This document shows, piece after piece, positions 37,531 through 47,000 of a stretch of 64,000 nt of DNA. The notes below the pieces were generated by a model. It had not been told where the DNA came from. It was given only the letters and a program-made list of their open reading frames with translations, and made no database searches. The translations under genes and the position numbers were made by a program. How positions within the stretch are numbered: the stretch's first letter is position 1; each line of letters begins with the position of its first letter. Source of the stretch: Phormidesmis priestleyi Ana (lineage in GTDB: Bacteria > Cyanobacteriota > Cyanobacteriia > Phormidesmidales > Phormidesmidaceae); assembly GCA_001314865.1 (NCBI GenBank), contig LJZR01000011.1, positions 1 through 64,000 of the forward strand. The letters run 5' to 3'.

Positions 37531-38085
37531 AGTTTTGTCTTGGAGTGAGTTGGAATTAGGGCTGAACCAGGTTTCTTTGACCACATCAGAAAGTGTACAG
37601 CACATCTAATTTGTACCAGAAGGATTCCGTAAATCTACGCGATTTTTGACAATATCTGCCAAAATAATTACCTCATTGCCTCTTTTTGGATATCTGCAAA
37701 AGAAAAAAACAGACTCTTACACTCACTTCGAGACCTACCAAGACCTACTTTGAGACCTGTAAACATTCAAAACATAGACACTCAAAAAAAGCGGCCTTTC
37801 GCTATCAGGAGAGAAAGGCCAGCTCAGGGAATAATAGGTTAATGATCGCATTTTATCTCAGGAGTTCTCTTGAGTTGATGTCTACTGAGGAATCAACAGC
37901 AACCGTAAATTAACCCTAAACCAACAGCCATAAAGCAATGCTCTAACTTGCTTTTAAGGCTTGTTCCTTGAGGGTTTAAAGCGACTAAACAACCGTTCAC
38001 TCTCGCCCTCATTTCTTACACTCACCAGAAAATGTTCACCCAAAATGCTGCCTATAGGGGGTGCCTCTAGATGGGTGCCTACAGC
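37531..38085. other. gap with minus-strand terminator, no convincing gene
   Basis: Includes the fasciclin promoter region and, at 37784-37820, a terminator for minus-strand transcripts that probably come from 38086-39156. A 39-codon minus frame near 37880-38010 is doubtful. Confidence 0.4.
37784..37820 (-). terminator. rho-independent terminator, minus strand
   Basis: Arms GGCCTTTC (37793-37800) and GAAAGGCC (37813-37820). On the minus strand the stem is followed after two bases by seven U. It lies about 265 bases past the stop of the mannose-1-phosphate guanylyltransferase gene, leaving a long 3' region or an unseen small RNA. Confidence 0.8.
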
Positions 38086-39156
38086 CTACAATAGGTGCTT
38101 AAACTTCTCCTCAGCGCCCAGCAATTTTACCGCCTGTTTAATTTCCTGAGTTCTGTCCTTTTTCACAATTAGGGTCGCATTGCCATCGCGGACGATGACG
38201 ACATCTTCCAAACCGATAGTCACAATCAGCTCGTCGGGATTAGCGCTGTATAAAATGCTGCCTGTCGTATCTAGGCCTCGGTGCTCGCACATTTCTACAT
38301 TTTCAGCACTGCCTTTGAGCAGTCTTTCAATCGCGTTCCAATCGCCTAAGTCATCCCAACCAAAGTCAGCTGGAACCACATAGGCGCGATCCGTTTTTTC
38401 CATCACAGCGTAGTCAATGCTGAGCTTGTCTAAAGTTGCGTAAGCCTCTACGCCCTCTTCCATCAGCGCATGAGTCATTTCAGGCGCATGCGCCTTCAGC
38501 TCGTTGAGCATCACTGCTGCCGGAAAGATAAACATGCCACTATTCCAGCTGTACTGGCCGCTAGCCAGAAATTTTTCAGCGATCGCACTATCTGGCTTTT
38601 CAGTAAACCGACTGACCTTGTAGGCCGGTAAATTGCTGACGGTGCCTGCGCTAAAAGTCCCTGCTGTGGCACCTTGCTCAATATAGCCGTAGCCGGTAGA
38701 AGGAAATGTTGGCGTGATGCCTAATGTTGCGATCGCTCTTTCGCTCACCGCTAAGGCCATCGCCGCTCGCAGCGTATCGCAATATCGCGTTTGATCCGTA
38801 ATGTAATGATCTGCCGGAAAAAATCCACAGACTGCATCTTCACCGAATCGCTTCGCCACTTCTATCGTCGCCCAAGCTACCGCTGGCGCCGTATCGCGAC
38901 CCCAAGGCTCCACCAAAATATTGGCATCAGGCAACTCAGGCAGCTGCTCACGTACCCCTTGAGCTAAATGCGACGCGGTGATTACAAACAGTGAATCCCA
39001 ACTCGCTAGCGGCAAAAGCCTATCAGCTGTCGCTTGCAGCAGCGATCTATTTCCGCCATCTAAACATAAAAACTGTTTGGGTCGCTTCAGTCGACTCACA
39101 GGCCAGAAGCGTTCACCTTTGCCACCAGCCAAAATAACAGGGATAAAACGAACCAT
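38086..39156 (-). CDS. manC: mannose-1-phosphate guanylyltransferase
   Basis: Makes GDP-mannose from mannose-1-phosphate and GTP for polysaccharides. 356 residues. The nucleotidyltransferase signature is AGGKGERFWPVSRLKRPKQF near residue 10, followed by FFPADHYI, RFTEKPD and FGWDDLGDW. The short form lacks the C-terminal isomerase domain of bifunctional ManC/AlgA. Start ATG 39154-39156. Confidence 0.92.
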   Translation of the reverse strand: MVRFIPVILAGGKGERFWPVSRLKRPKQFLCLDGGNRSLLQATADRLLPLASWDSLFVITASHLAQGVREQLPELPDANILVEPWGRDTAPAVAWATIEVAKRFGEDAVCGFFPADHYITDQTRYCDTLRAAMALAVSERAIATLGITPTFPSTGYGYIEQGATAGTFSAGTVSNLPAYKVSRFTEKPDSAIAEKFLASGQYSWNSGMFIFPAAVMLNELKAHAPEMTHALMEEGVEAYATLDKLSIDYAVMEKTDRAYVVPADFGWDDLGDWNAIERLLKGSAENVEMCEHRGLDTTGSILYSANPDELIVTIGLEDVVIVRDGNATLIVKKDRTQEIKQAVKLLGAEEKFKHLL

Positions 39157-39545
39157 AACAAGGTGGTGCCATCAAAATAATTGGATTTATCGTACTCCGC
39201 TCAATGGAGGTACCAAGCTATAATTCCCTTAACAATTCATTAACAAAATACAAACCTACAAAAATTGTCTAAACTTTCCGGTCGTCTCGATAGCTTGAAC
39301 CACAACAACGGCGGCTAGGGATAGCATATAGAAACCGCTACAAACGCCCCATACTGCTCACGAATGCATTGCTCAAAGCTAAGGTAGCCCCTTGAACTGT
39401 TTACATTCTCTATAACCTGCTGCAATCTGTGCTGTATCAACGGTCAAATCGAAAACTGTCTTACAAGCTACCAGCGTCATAGCAAGTATCTGATAGCTTC
39501 ATAAACACTCTAACTCTTGCCCACCCTTCCGCCCATGGCCCAGCA
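39157..39545. other. 389-base divergent promoter region
   Basis: Separates the guanylyltransferase gene from the LCP-family gene. No gene or RNA was recognised. Confidence 0.4.
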
Positions 39546-41243
39546 ATGACTACTCAGCCAGCAGATCCAGCGGCCAATCTATCGGCTGAAAAGCAATTGC
39601 CTAAACAGTTATCCACTCTTTCTAAGCAGCAGCCACCCAGCAACAGCAGTCAAAGCAACAGCAGTCAAAGTAGCAGCAGTCAAAGCAACAGCAGTCAAAG
39701 TAGCAGCAGTCAAAGTAGCAGCAGTCAAAGCACTGCACCCCAACTTACTCCAGTAAAATCGCTCAATTCCCAAGCAATTCACCCACCCTTAAACGCTGGG
39801 ACGAGCACCCCAGGAGCTACACCGACGATCTTTCCTCTGGGACATCCGGTAGACCGGGCCTTAGCCCAGCAAAACGCCACCCCAGGCAAGCAAAAACATC
39901 TCCTCATGAGACTGATTAAAGGCCTCTTTTGGGCCACAGTATTTGGATCTACCGCCTTAACTGCCGCAGCGCTAGGTACTGTTGCAGTACTGTCCTTTCC
40001 CCTGCCCCGCCAAGTTAGCGGCGAAACAGTCGCGCCCCCCCTGACCGATTTGTGGAACTCTGGCTTTCGCTATCAGGTTTCTCGTCCAGTCAATATTTTA
40101 ATCATGGGTTTAGACGAAGCTCGCGATGTTGAAGGCGCTCAGCCTACGGATCTGGTTGGTCGGACTGATACAATGCTGCTCGCGCGCGTGGACCCCGAAG
40201 CAAAAGCCATTAACGTGATGTCTATTCCACGGGACACGCGAGTCGAAATTCCTGGCTATGGCATGGACAAAATAAACCAGGCCAATTTTGAAGGCGGCGC
40301 TGAGCTAGCTGCCCAGACCGTGATGTACAACTTTAACAACGTTAAAATTGACCGCTATGTGCGGGTCAGTACGGCAGCCTTTAGAGAAATTGTAGACCTG
40401 GTCGGCGGCATTGAAGTGATGGTGCCAACAGAAATGAAGTACGAAGATAAAACTCAGGGTCTCGTCATTGATTTAGAGCCGGGTCTACAAATTCTCAATG
40501 GAGATGAAGCCGAACAGTTTGCCCGCTTCCGCCAAGATTCATATGGCGACATCGGCCGAGTGCAGCGTCAGCAAATCTTGTTAAAGGCCCTTCGTAAGCG
40601 CCTGACTAATCCGATGGTACTGCCCAAGCTCCCTCAAATTGTGCGTGTTCTGCAAAGCTACATTGACACTAATCTCAGCTTAGAGGAGCTACTAGCCTTA
40701 GCGGGATTTGGCCTAAATTTAGACAGTCAAGACATGCACATGGTGATGTTGCCTGGTGAATTTAGTGACCCTGAAGAATACAGCGCCAGCTTTTGGATTG
40801 CCGACTCATCTGCCACCAGCAGCCTAATGAGTACCTATTTCGATGCCAAGCCCACCCAATTCGTTACAGAAGATGCCGGCGACGACATTAACTACTACAA
40901 GCCCCCTTCTGAGAGCGTCGTCAGCGAGCTCAGGATAGCCGTGCAAAACGCCACAGACGATCAGTATGCAAGTTCATCTATGGCCGATCATCTCAGAAGT
41001 TTGGGTTTTTACAACGTCTATGTCATGCGCGATTGGTCGCATGTAGACCGGACAACCTCAGTGGTCGCCCAGCGCGGTGATATTGGCAGTGCCCGCGTCT
41101 TGCAAGATACCATCGGAATTGGTCAGCTACAGTACGATTCTACAGGCGATATAGAATCTGACATTACCATTCGTGTGGGTGAAGACTGGCTTATGCAAAC
41201 TAACCCTGACTGGCAGCGGTTGCCATACGATGTCCCTAGGTAG
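39546..41243 (+). CDS. LytR-CpsA-Psr (LCP) family protein
   Basis: 565 residues. A Ser/Gln/Asn-rich cytoplasmic N-terminus (to about 120) carries six five-residue repeats (S[NS]SSQ), followed by one membrane helix (about 125-150). The LCP domain (about 170-345) includes GRTDTMLLARVDPEAKAINV and IPRDTRVEIPG with the arginines that bind polyprenyl pyrophosphate. A LytR C-terminal domain follows (about 435-545). LCP enzymes transfer glycopolymers from lipid carriers to the wall or other acceptors. It is divergent from the GDP-mannose gene. Start ATG 39546. Confidence 0.9.
   Translation: MTTQPADPAANLSAEKQLPKQLSTLSKQQPPSNSSQSNSSQSSSSQSNSSQSSSSQSSSSQSTAPQLTPVKSLNSQAIHPPLNAGTSTPGATPTIFPLGHPVDRALAQQNATPGKQKHLLMRLIKGLFWATVFGSTALTAAALGTVAVLSFPLPRQVSGETVAPPLTDLWNSGFRYQVSRPVNILIMGLDEARDVEGAQPTDLVGRTDTMLLARVDPEAKAINVMSIPRDTRVEIPGYGMDKINQANFEGGAELAAQTVMYNFNNVKIDRYVRVSTAAFREIVDLVGGIEVMVPTEMKYEDKTQGLVIDLEPGLQILNGDEAEQFARFRQDSYGDIGRVQRQQILLKALRKRLTNPMVLPKLPQIVRVLQSYIDTNLSLEELLALAGFGLNLDSQDMHMVMLPGEFSDPEEYSASFWIADSSATSSLMSTYFDAKPTQFVTEDAGDDINYYKPPSESVVSELRIAVQNATDDQYASSSMADHLRSLGFYNVYVMRDWSHVDRTTSVVAQRGDIGSARVLQDTIGIGQLQYDSTGDIESDITIRVGEDWLMQTNPDWQRLPYDVPR
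39639..39728. repeat. 15-bp in-frame tandem repeat, 6 copies
   Basis: AGCAACAGCAGTCAA and AGTAGCAGCAGTCAA variants from 39639, encoding SNSSQ or SSSSQ in the LCP protein. Confidence 0.9.
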
Positions 41244-41624
41244 CTAGAATAAGAACACATACCTCTAAGACGGCACATCACCTCTAAGACGGCACATCTA
41301 AAAGCACCCTTCAGAACCCAAATAAAAACATCAATGAGTCTGACTTCAGTTGGAATCGCCCTCGGCATGGCCTGCTGCTGGGTGCTGCTATTTGCCCTAC
41401 CTGTTGCCCCCCGGTAGCACCTGTCACTTTGGTCACATCGCTTTGGTCACATCGCTTTGGTCACATCGCTTAACAATTGGCTCAACGCTTAACGATGAGC
41501 TCAACACAATCATGAGTGATCATTAAAACCGTCATGTGTTGGGCTCAGTGGCTAGCCGTCATGCAAATGTATGCAATGACGGCTATATAGTGCATCTGTC
41601 ACTTTGGTTAGGACTGTACCGTTA
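41244..41624. other. gap with short repeats and one microORF
   Basis: It includes two 18-bp copies near 41259-41300 (CTCTAAGACGGCACAT), a microORF 41334-41417, and three 14-bp copies of TTTGGTCACATCGC at 41428, 41442 and 41456. Confidence 0.6.
41334..41417 (+). CDS. candidate 27-residue hydrophobic peptide
   Basis: MSLTSVGIALGMACCWVLLF and a further seven residues ending APR. It would be a single membrane span with a basic end. No Shine-Dalgarno sequence and no family recognised. Confidence 0.3.
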   Translation: MSLTSVGIALGMACCWVLLFALPVAPR

Positions 41625-43193
41625 TTAGCCCACTTCGGCAGGTACTTTTTCTAGCATCAGCTTGGAGGTTTTGACCTGCGCTGGAATATCAATTGGATAG
41701 TCTCCTGTAAAGCAGGCAGAGCAAAAGCTGTCTGTATTCACATTGGTTTCTTCTAACATGCCTTCCCAGCTTAAATAAGCCAGCGAATCTGCCCCAAGCT
41801 GTTGCCCAATTTCCTCTACTGTCTTTGTCGCAGCGATGAGGTTGTCTTGGCTGTCGGTGTCAATGCCATAAAAGCAGGGATGTGTGACTGGCGGCGAAGA
41901 GATTCGCATATGCACCTCTATAGCGCCAGCATCGTACAGCATTTGCACCAGCTTGCGGCTGGTTGTGCCCCGCACAATCGAATCATCCACAATCAAAATT
42001 CGTTTGCCCATGAGCACATCAGGCATTGGATTTAGCTTCATCCGAATACCGGTTTCTCGCATGGTTTGAGTCGGCTGAATAAAGGTGCGTCCTACATAGC
42101 GATTTTTGATTAAGCCTTCTGCGTAAGGAATGCCGGAAGCCTCTGAGTAACCAATCGCGGCTGGAATACCCGAATCAGGAACTGCCATGATTAAATCTAC
42201 ATCTGCCGGAGACTCCTGCGCCAGTCGCTTACCAATGCGTTTGCGATAGCTGTATAGGCTCTCTCCGTGGTAAACGCTGTCGGGTCTGGCGAAATAGATC
42301 ATCTCAAAAACGCATAGCTTACGCTCTGTTTTGTCGGCCCATTGAATCGACTTGACGCCGTTGCCGTCAATCCAAATTAGCTCCCCTGGGGCAATATCTC
42401 GAACATAGTCGGCCCCTACAATATCGAGCCCACAGGTCTCAGAAGCGACAACAAAATTTCCGGGCCCGTAGCTGGCGTTGCCGCTGCCTAATGGGTTTGA
42501 AGTGAGTGTTTGGCTGCCTAAGCGACCGAGTACCAACGGCCGAATGCCATGGGGATCGCGAGCGGCAATGATGCCCTCAGAGGTGCCAATTACTAGGCTG
42601 AAGGCGCCTTCACAGCGCTTGAAGGCAGCGATCGCGCCTTCAATCCAATCCTTACCATCATTGACCGCTTCCATCAGCGCAAACGCAATGAGTTCTGAGT
42701 CAGAAGTGGTCACCAGGTTGTAACTTTCCCGCTGAAGCAACGCCTCCCGCAGGCTTTTAACATTCACGATGTTGCCGTTATGAGCCAAGGCCAAGGGACC
42801 TAGCCGCGTTTCTAATACCGCTGGCTGCGCATTGGCAACATGGCTAGAACCGGTTGTTGAATAGCGCGTATGGCCAACCGACCACTGACCTGGAATATCT
42901 TTGAGCACGTCGTCGGTAAACACCTGCGAAACCAGGCCCATACCTTTATGCTGGTGGACTTCTCCATGGTCAAAAGAAGCAATGCCTGCCGACTCTTGCC
43001 CCCGATGCTGAAGCGCGTAAAGACCAAAATAGGCTAGCGTTGCGACTGCTTCATCTGGCGCATAAACGCCGAACACACCACAGGCTTCTTCAGGCTTATC
43101 TGGTCGGTTATCTTCATTCGCCCAGCCAGTAGCAGAGAGGTCAGAACTAACAGATGTCTCAAGATTCACAACAGCACCAAGGGACTGGGACAT
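41625..43193 (-). CDS. purF: amidophosphoribosyltransferase
   Basis: The first committed step of purine synthesis: PRPP plus glutamine to phosphoribosylamine (EC 2.4.2.14). 522 residues. The glutamine amidotransferase domain starts after a cleaved propeptide at Cys38 (EACGVFGVY), with LQHRGQESAGIAS. The phosphoribosyltransferase PRPP loop is ILIVDDSIVRGTTS near 390-405. The C-terminal cysteines (SFCSACFTGDYP) and the GVDSQD-like turn (YGIDTDSQDNLIA) belong to the [4Fe-4S] type. Start ATG 43191-43193. Confidence 0.96.
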   Translation of the reverse strand: MSQSLGAVVNLETSVSSDLSATGWANEDNRPDKPEEACGVFGVYAPDEAVATLAYFGLYALQHRGQESAGIASFDHGEVHQHKGMGLVSQVFTDDVLKDIPGQWSVGHTRYSTTGSSHVANAQPAVLETRLGPLALAHNGNIVNVKSLREALLQRESYNLVTTSDSELIAFALMEAVNDGKDWIEGAIAAFKRCEGAFSLVIGTSEGIIAARDPHGIRPLVLGRLGSQTLTSNPLGSGNASYGPGNFVVASETCGLDIVGADYVRDIAPGELIWIDGNGVKSIQWADKTERKLCVFEMIYFARPDSVYHGESLYSYRKRIGKRLAQESPADVDLIMAVPDSGIPAAIGYSEASGIPYAEGLIKNRYVGRTFIQPTQTMRETGIRMKLNPMPDVLMGKRILIVDDSIVRGTTSRKLVQMLYDAGAIEVHMRISSPPVTHPCFYGIDTDSQDNLIAATKTVEEIGQQLGADSLAYLSWEGMLEETNVNTDSFCSACFTGDYPIDIPAQVKTSKLMLEKVPAEVG

Positions 43194-44011
43194 GCTCGGT
43201 TAAAACTCCAATGCAACCGCGTACAAAAAATGCTCAATTACTTAATTAATAGATAGAGGGATAGACCGGCAAAGAGGTAGACAGATGAACTGTATGATGC
43301 TAACCGCAGGATGCCAGCCGCACCTACCTAGTTTAGTAGTTCTAAGGGGTGAGTGTTTGCAATCGATAGCCCAATCGAAAAAATAGAACGTACGTAACGT
43401 ACGTAGTGGGTTAATTTTAATTTAACATTTCGTTAAACTCTGCGCTCAAATCCTACCATCCTCTGTAGCGCTCCTTCGGCGGGTTACTTTAATTAAAGTG
43501 ATTTTTTATACATCTTTTGTATTTCATCGAATTCCCCACGAAGTATACGCTCTACAAGCTAGAGAAAATACGGAGTTAATCTCTTACTTTTCAGACCTAT
43601 CACAAGTCCTGGTTGCCTGGTAGGTTTCTGAAATAAGCATCTTTATAAATACTTGATGCCTTTACCTTATAAAATTAGGCATTTTGGCATTTATCAGGCA
43701 CTTTGATGGGCATTCTGGTTACATCCTGATCATGTGTTTTCTTAGTTTTTAGCTAAATTATTTCCACATCACAAGGTATAACCGTGAGTAGCATCCACAG
43801 GCATTAAATGTATATTTTGCTACTCACTATTAGGATGGCTTGGGCCTTCACTGACCATGCTGCCAAATCTAGAAGGAGCAAATAGTAGAAATTTTTCGCA
43901 TCTGTTTTACAAGTCGGTCTTTACGATAATGGGCAATCCCAGGCAATCCTCGTAAAAGCATCTTCAGCTTCCCAGTGCAGCATCTTCCATAACAAATCTT
44001 TTTGACAAGCG
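43194..44011. other. 818-base gap upstream of purF and the CHAT gene
   Basis: It holds direct repeats ACGTACGTA x2 near 43387, a palindrome ACTTTAATTAAAGT near 43487-43500 followed by T residues, and inverted repeats GTGAGTAGC (43784-43792)/GCTACTCAC (43819-43827). No coding frame looks real. It probably contains the promoters of both flanking genes. Confidence 0.5.
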
Positions 44012-47000
44012 ATGAAGCCTACTAGTTCTACATCCCAATATCTCCTCCCTTTTTGGATACTCCTGCCTTTGTTCAGCGTTGTTATGCTGGCATCAAACGC
44101 CTCAGCGCAGGTTATCTCTGCCGAGGATGAAGTTGGCACTATAGTTACCACATCGGGCGATCGCATGGATATCAGCGGAGGGCAGCTCTCAAGCGATCAA
44201 ACAAATTTGTTTCAAAGCTTTGAGCAATTTACCCTTGACGCTGGCCAAACTGCGAACTTTATGACTAACGCAGCAACACAGAACATCATCAGTAGGGTAA
44301 CCGGAGGCAATGCATCTATTCTGAATGGCGAACTTCAGGTCAGCGGGAGCGATGCCAATTTATATCTGATGAATCCAGCTGGTGTTTTGCTAGGGCCTAA
44401 TGCTCAGTTAAACTTGTCTGGTGGGTTTACCGCCACAACGGCCACTGGCATAGGATTTTCAGGAGATCAATTCAACCTATTCGGAAATAGCAACTACAGC
44501 ATACTCAACGGAGTTCCTTCCACCTTTTATTTTGATCGTCTTAAGGCGGGCGCGGTTGTCAATACTGGAGACTTGAGTGTTTCAGATGGCGAATCTATCA
44601 CGCTAATAGGTGGCAGCGTAGTCAATACCGGACGATTGAATGCGCCAGCAGGCACCGTGACCCTAGCAGCTGTAGAAGGTGAGAATTTAGTCAAAATTAG
44701 CCAGGGCGATCAGCTCCTTTCTTTGGAAGTAGAGGCGATTGACAGGGATGCTATACCTTCACAGATTACGGCCAAAAGTATTGGCGAGATGCTAACAGGG
44801 AGTGGTTTAACTCAAGCCACTGCGATGATGATAGAGCCAGATGGATCGGTTATGCTCAGCGGCACTCGGGTTAGCGAAGGGGGGGGCAGTGCGATCGCCT
44901 CAGGCTTCATTTCAACCTCAGGCACCAGAGGCGGCAATATCAATGTTTTAGGCAGCAATCAGGTAACACTGCAAAATTCTATCTTGAGCGCAGAGAGTGA
45001 TAACGATGGTGGGCTCATTAGAATCGGGGGTGACTACCGGGGCCAGGGCGATATTATCAACACCACCCAAACTTCAATAGATAGTACATCTCGCCTTTTA
45101 GCAAATAGCCTCAGCAATGGTGATGGCGGCAACATTTTTGTTTGGGCAGAGGATGCGACAACAGTTTACGGCAATGTTCAGGCAAGAGGCGGACAATTAA
45201 GTGGAGATGGCGGTTTTGTAGAGATTTCAGGGAAAAACCAGCTCACTCTGAGAGGTTCTGTAGATCTCAGCGCTCCCAAAGGGAAGCTTGGAAACCTTTT
45301 GCTAGATCCTCAAAACATTGTGATTACAGATGGCACGGCACCGCCCAATAATGAGAGTAATACATACTTCTCTAGCCGCGATATTGAAGACCTTTCTACC
45401 TCCGCTAACATAGAGCTAAGCGCTACCGGCAACATTATCATAGAAAACCTTTCTGATAACAGCTTACGCTTTCAACAAGGAAGATCAATTACCTTTGTTG
45501 CTGACTCAGATCTAGACGGAGAAGGAAGATTTGAGATGCTGGACAAAAACGATGAAATTGAAGCCAATAGAGGCGATATCAATATTTTTGCAGCCGGAAT
45601 TATGGCAGGAAGGCTCGCCACCAATACGATAAGCCTAGATGGAGAAAGTGCAGGAAATATCACGCTAGTCAGTAGTCAAGGCGTTACTGCCAGAAACCTG
45701 AGTGCCAATGCCTCTTCATTATTAAACAATTCTGGAAACGGCGGCAATGTAACAATTGAAGCACAAAACGGAGACATTCTTGTCGAAGAAATAATAAGAA
45801 CTTGGTCTTATGCGCTATTCAACAACGCTAGCGATGGTGGAGATGTTAATTTAAGCGCAAGTGGCGGTATCACGGTACAGGATATTGTTACTTTTTCAGA
45901 TGTAGGATTCAACAATCCTGGCAACAGCGGCAGAGTCTCTTTGATAGCAAATGACGATGTTAAAACAGGAGACATCAATACTCAGGCATGGTTTCGCAGA
46001 GATTATCGTGGAAATGGCGGGAGTGTAACCATTACATCCGCTAACGGCGGCATAGAAACAGAAGGCATTTCAACACCTAATGGCAGTGTGATTTTAACAG
46101 CAGCAGACAGCATTGAGGTTGACTTTATTGATGCTAGGGATCGTATTAATAGCCAAGAACCTACATTTATCAACATCACAACTCAGGATTTGTTCAAGGC
46201 AACAGATGTCATCGGCACGACAGGCGCGAGTTTGTCTACGGCAGGCACAAACGATGGACTTATCACGATTACTTACAACAGCGAAAATACTCCTTTTACC
46301 GTAGGTGAAAGCACTTCAAACGGCACTGTTGGAAACATTGAGTCATCCACTAACACACTCTCAAGTGGAAGTTTTATTGATGACTACATAGCTGGTAACA
46401 TCAGCTTAATTAATCTCTTCGATAGCTCTGAAGGAAATTCTTCTGGTACTGGCTCTGAAGGCAACTCTTCTGGTACTGGCTCTGAAGGAAATTCTTCTGG
46501 TACTGGCTCTGAAGGAAATTCTTCTGGTACTGGCTCTGAAGGAAATTCTTCTGGCACTGGTTCTGAAGGTAATTCTTCTGGTACTGGCTCTGAAGGAAAT
46601 TCTTCTGGCACTGGTTCTGAAGGTAGCTCTTCTGGCACTGGTTCTGAAGGTAGCTCTTCTGGCACTGGTTCTGAAGGCAACTCTTCTGGTACTGGCTCTG
46701 AAGGAAATTCTTCTGGCACTGGTTCTGAAGGCAATTCTTCTGGTACTGGCTCTGAAGGAAATTCTTCTGGCACTGGTTCTGAAGGAAATTCTTCTGGCAT
46801 TGGTTCTGAAGATAACCTGTCTGTCATTGGTTCTGAAGGTAACTCTTCTGGTACTGGTTCCGAAGGGAAGATTGAAGGTAGCAGTCCTGAGACATCTGCT
46901 ACGCCAGGAATGGAACCACTTGTTGTTCCAGCCGAAACTCCTAATGAATTAGAAGAAACTGACTTAACGGCCTCAATCAACGACAACGTGGTGCTAGCGC

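Noticed and set aside
46384-46986. 200-codon minus-strand frame with PEEFPSEPV repeats
   Set aside because: It is the complement of the 27-bp array in the CHAT gene; open only because the repeat lacks stops in that phase.
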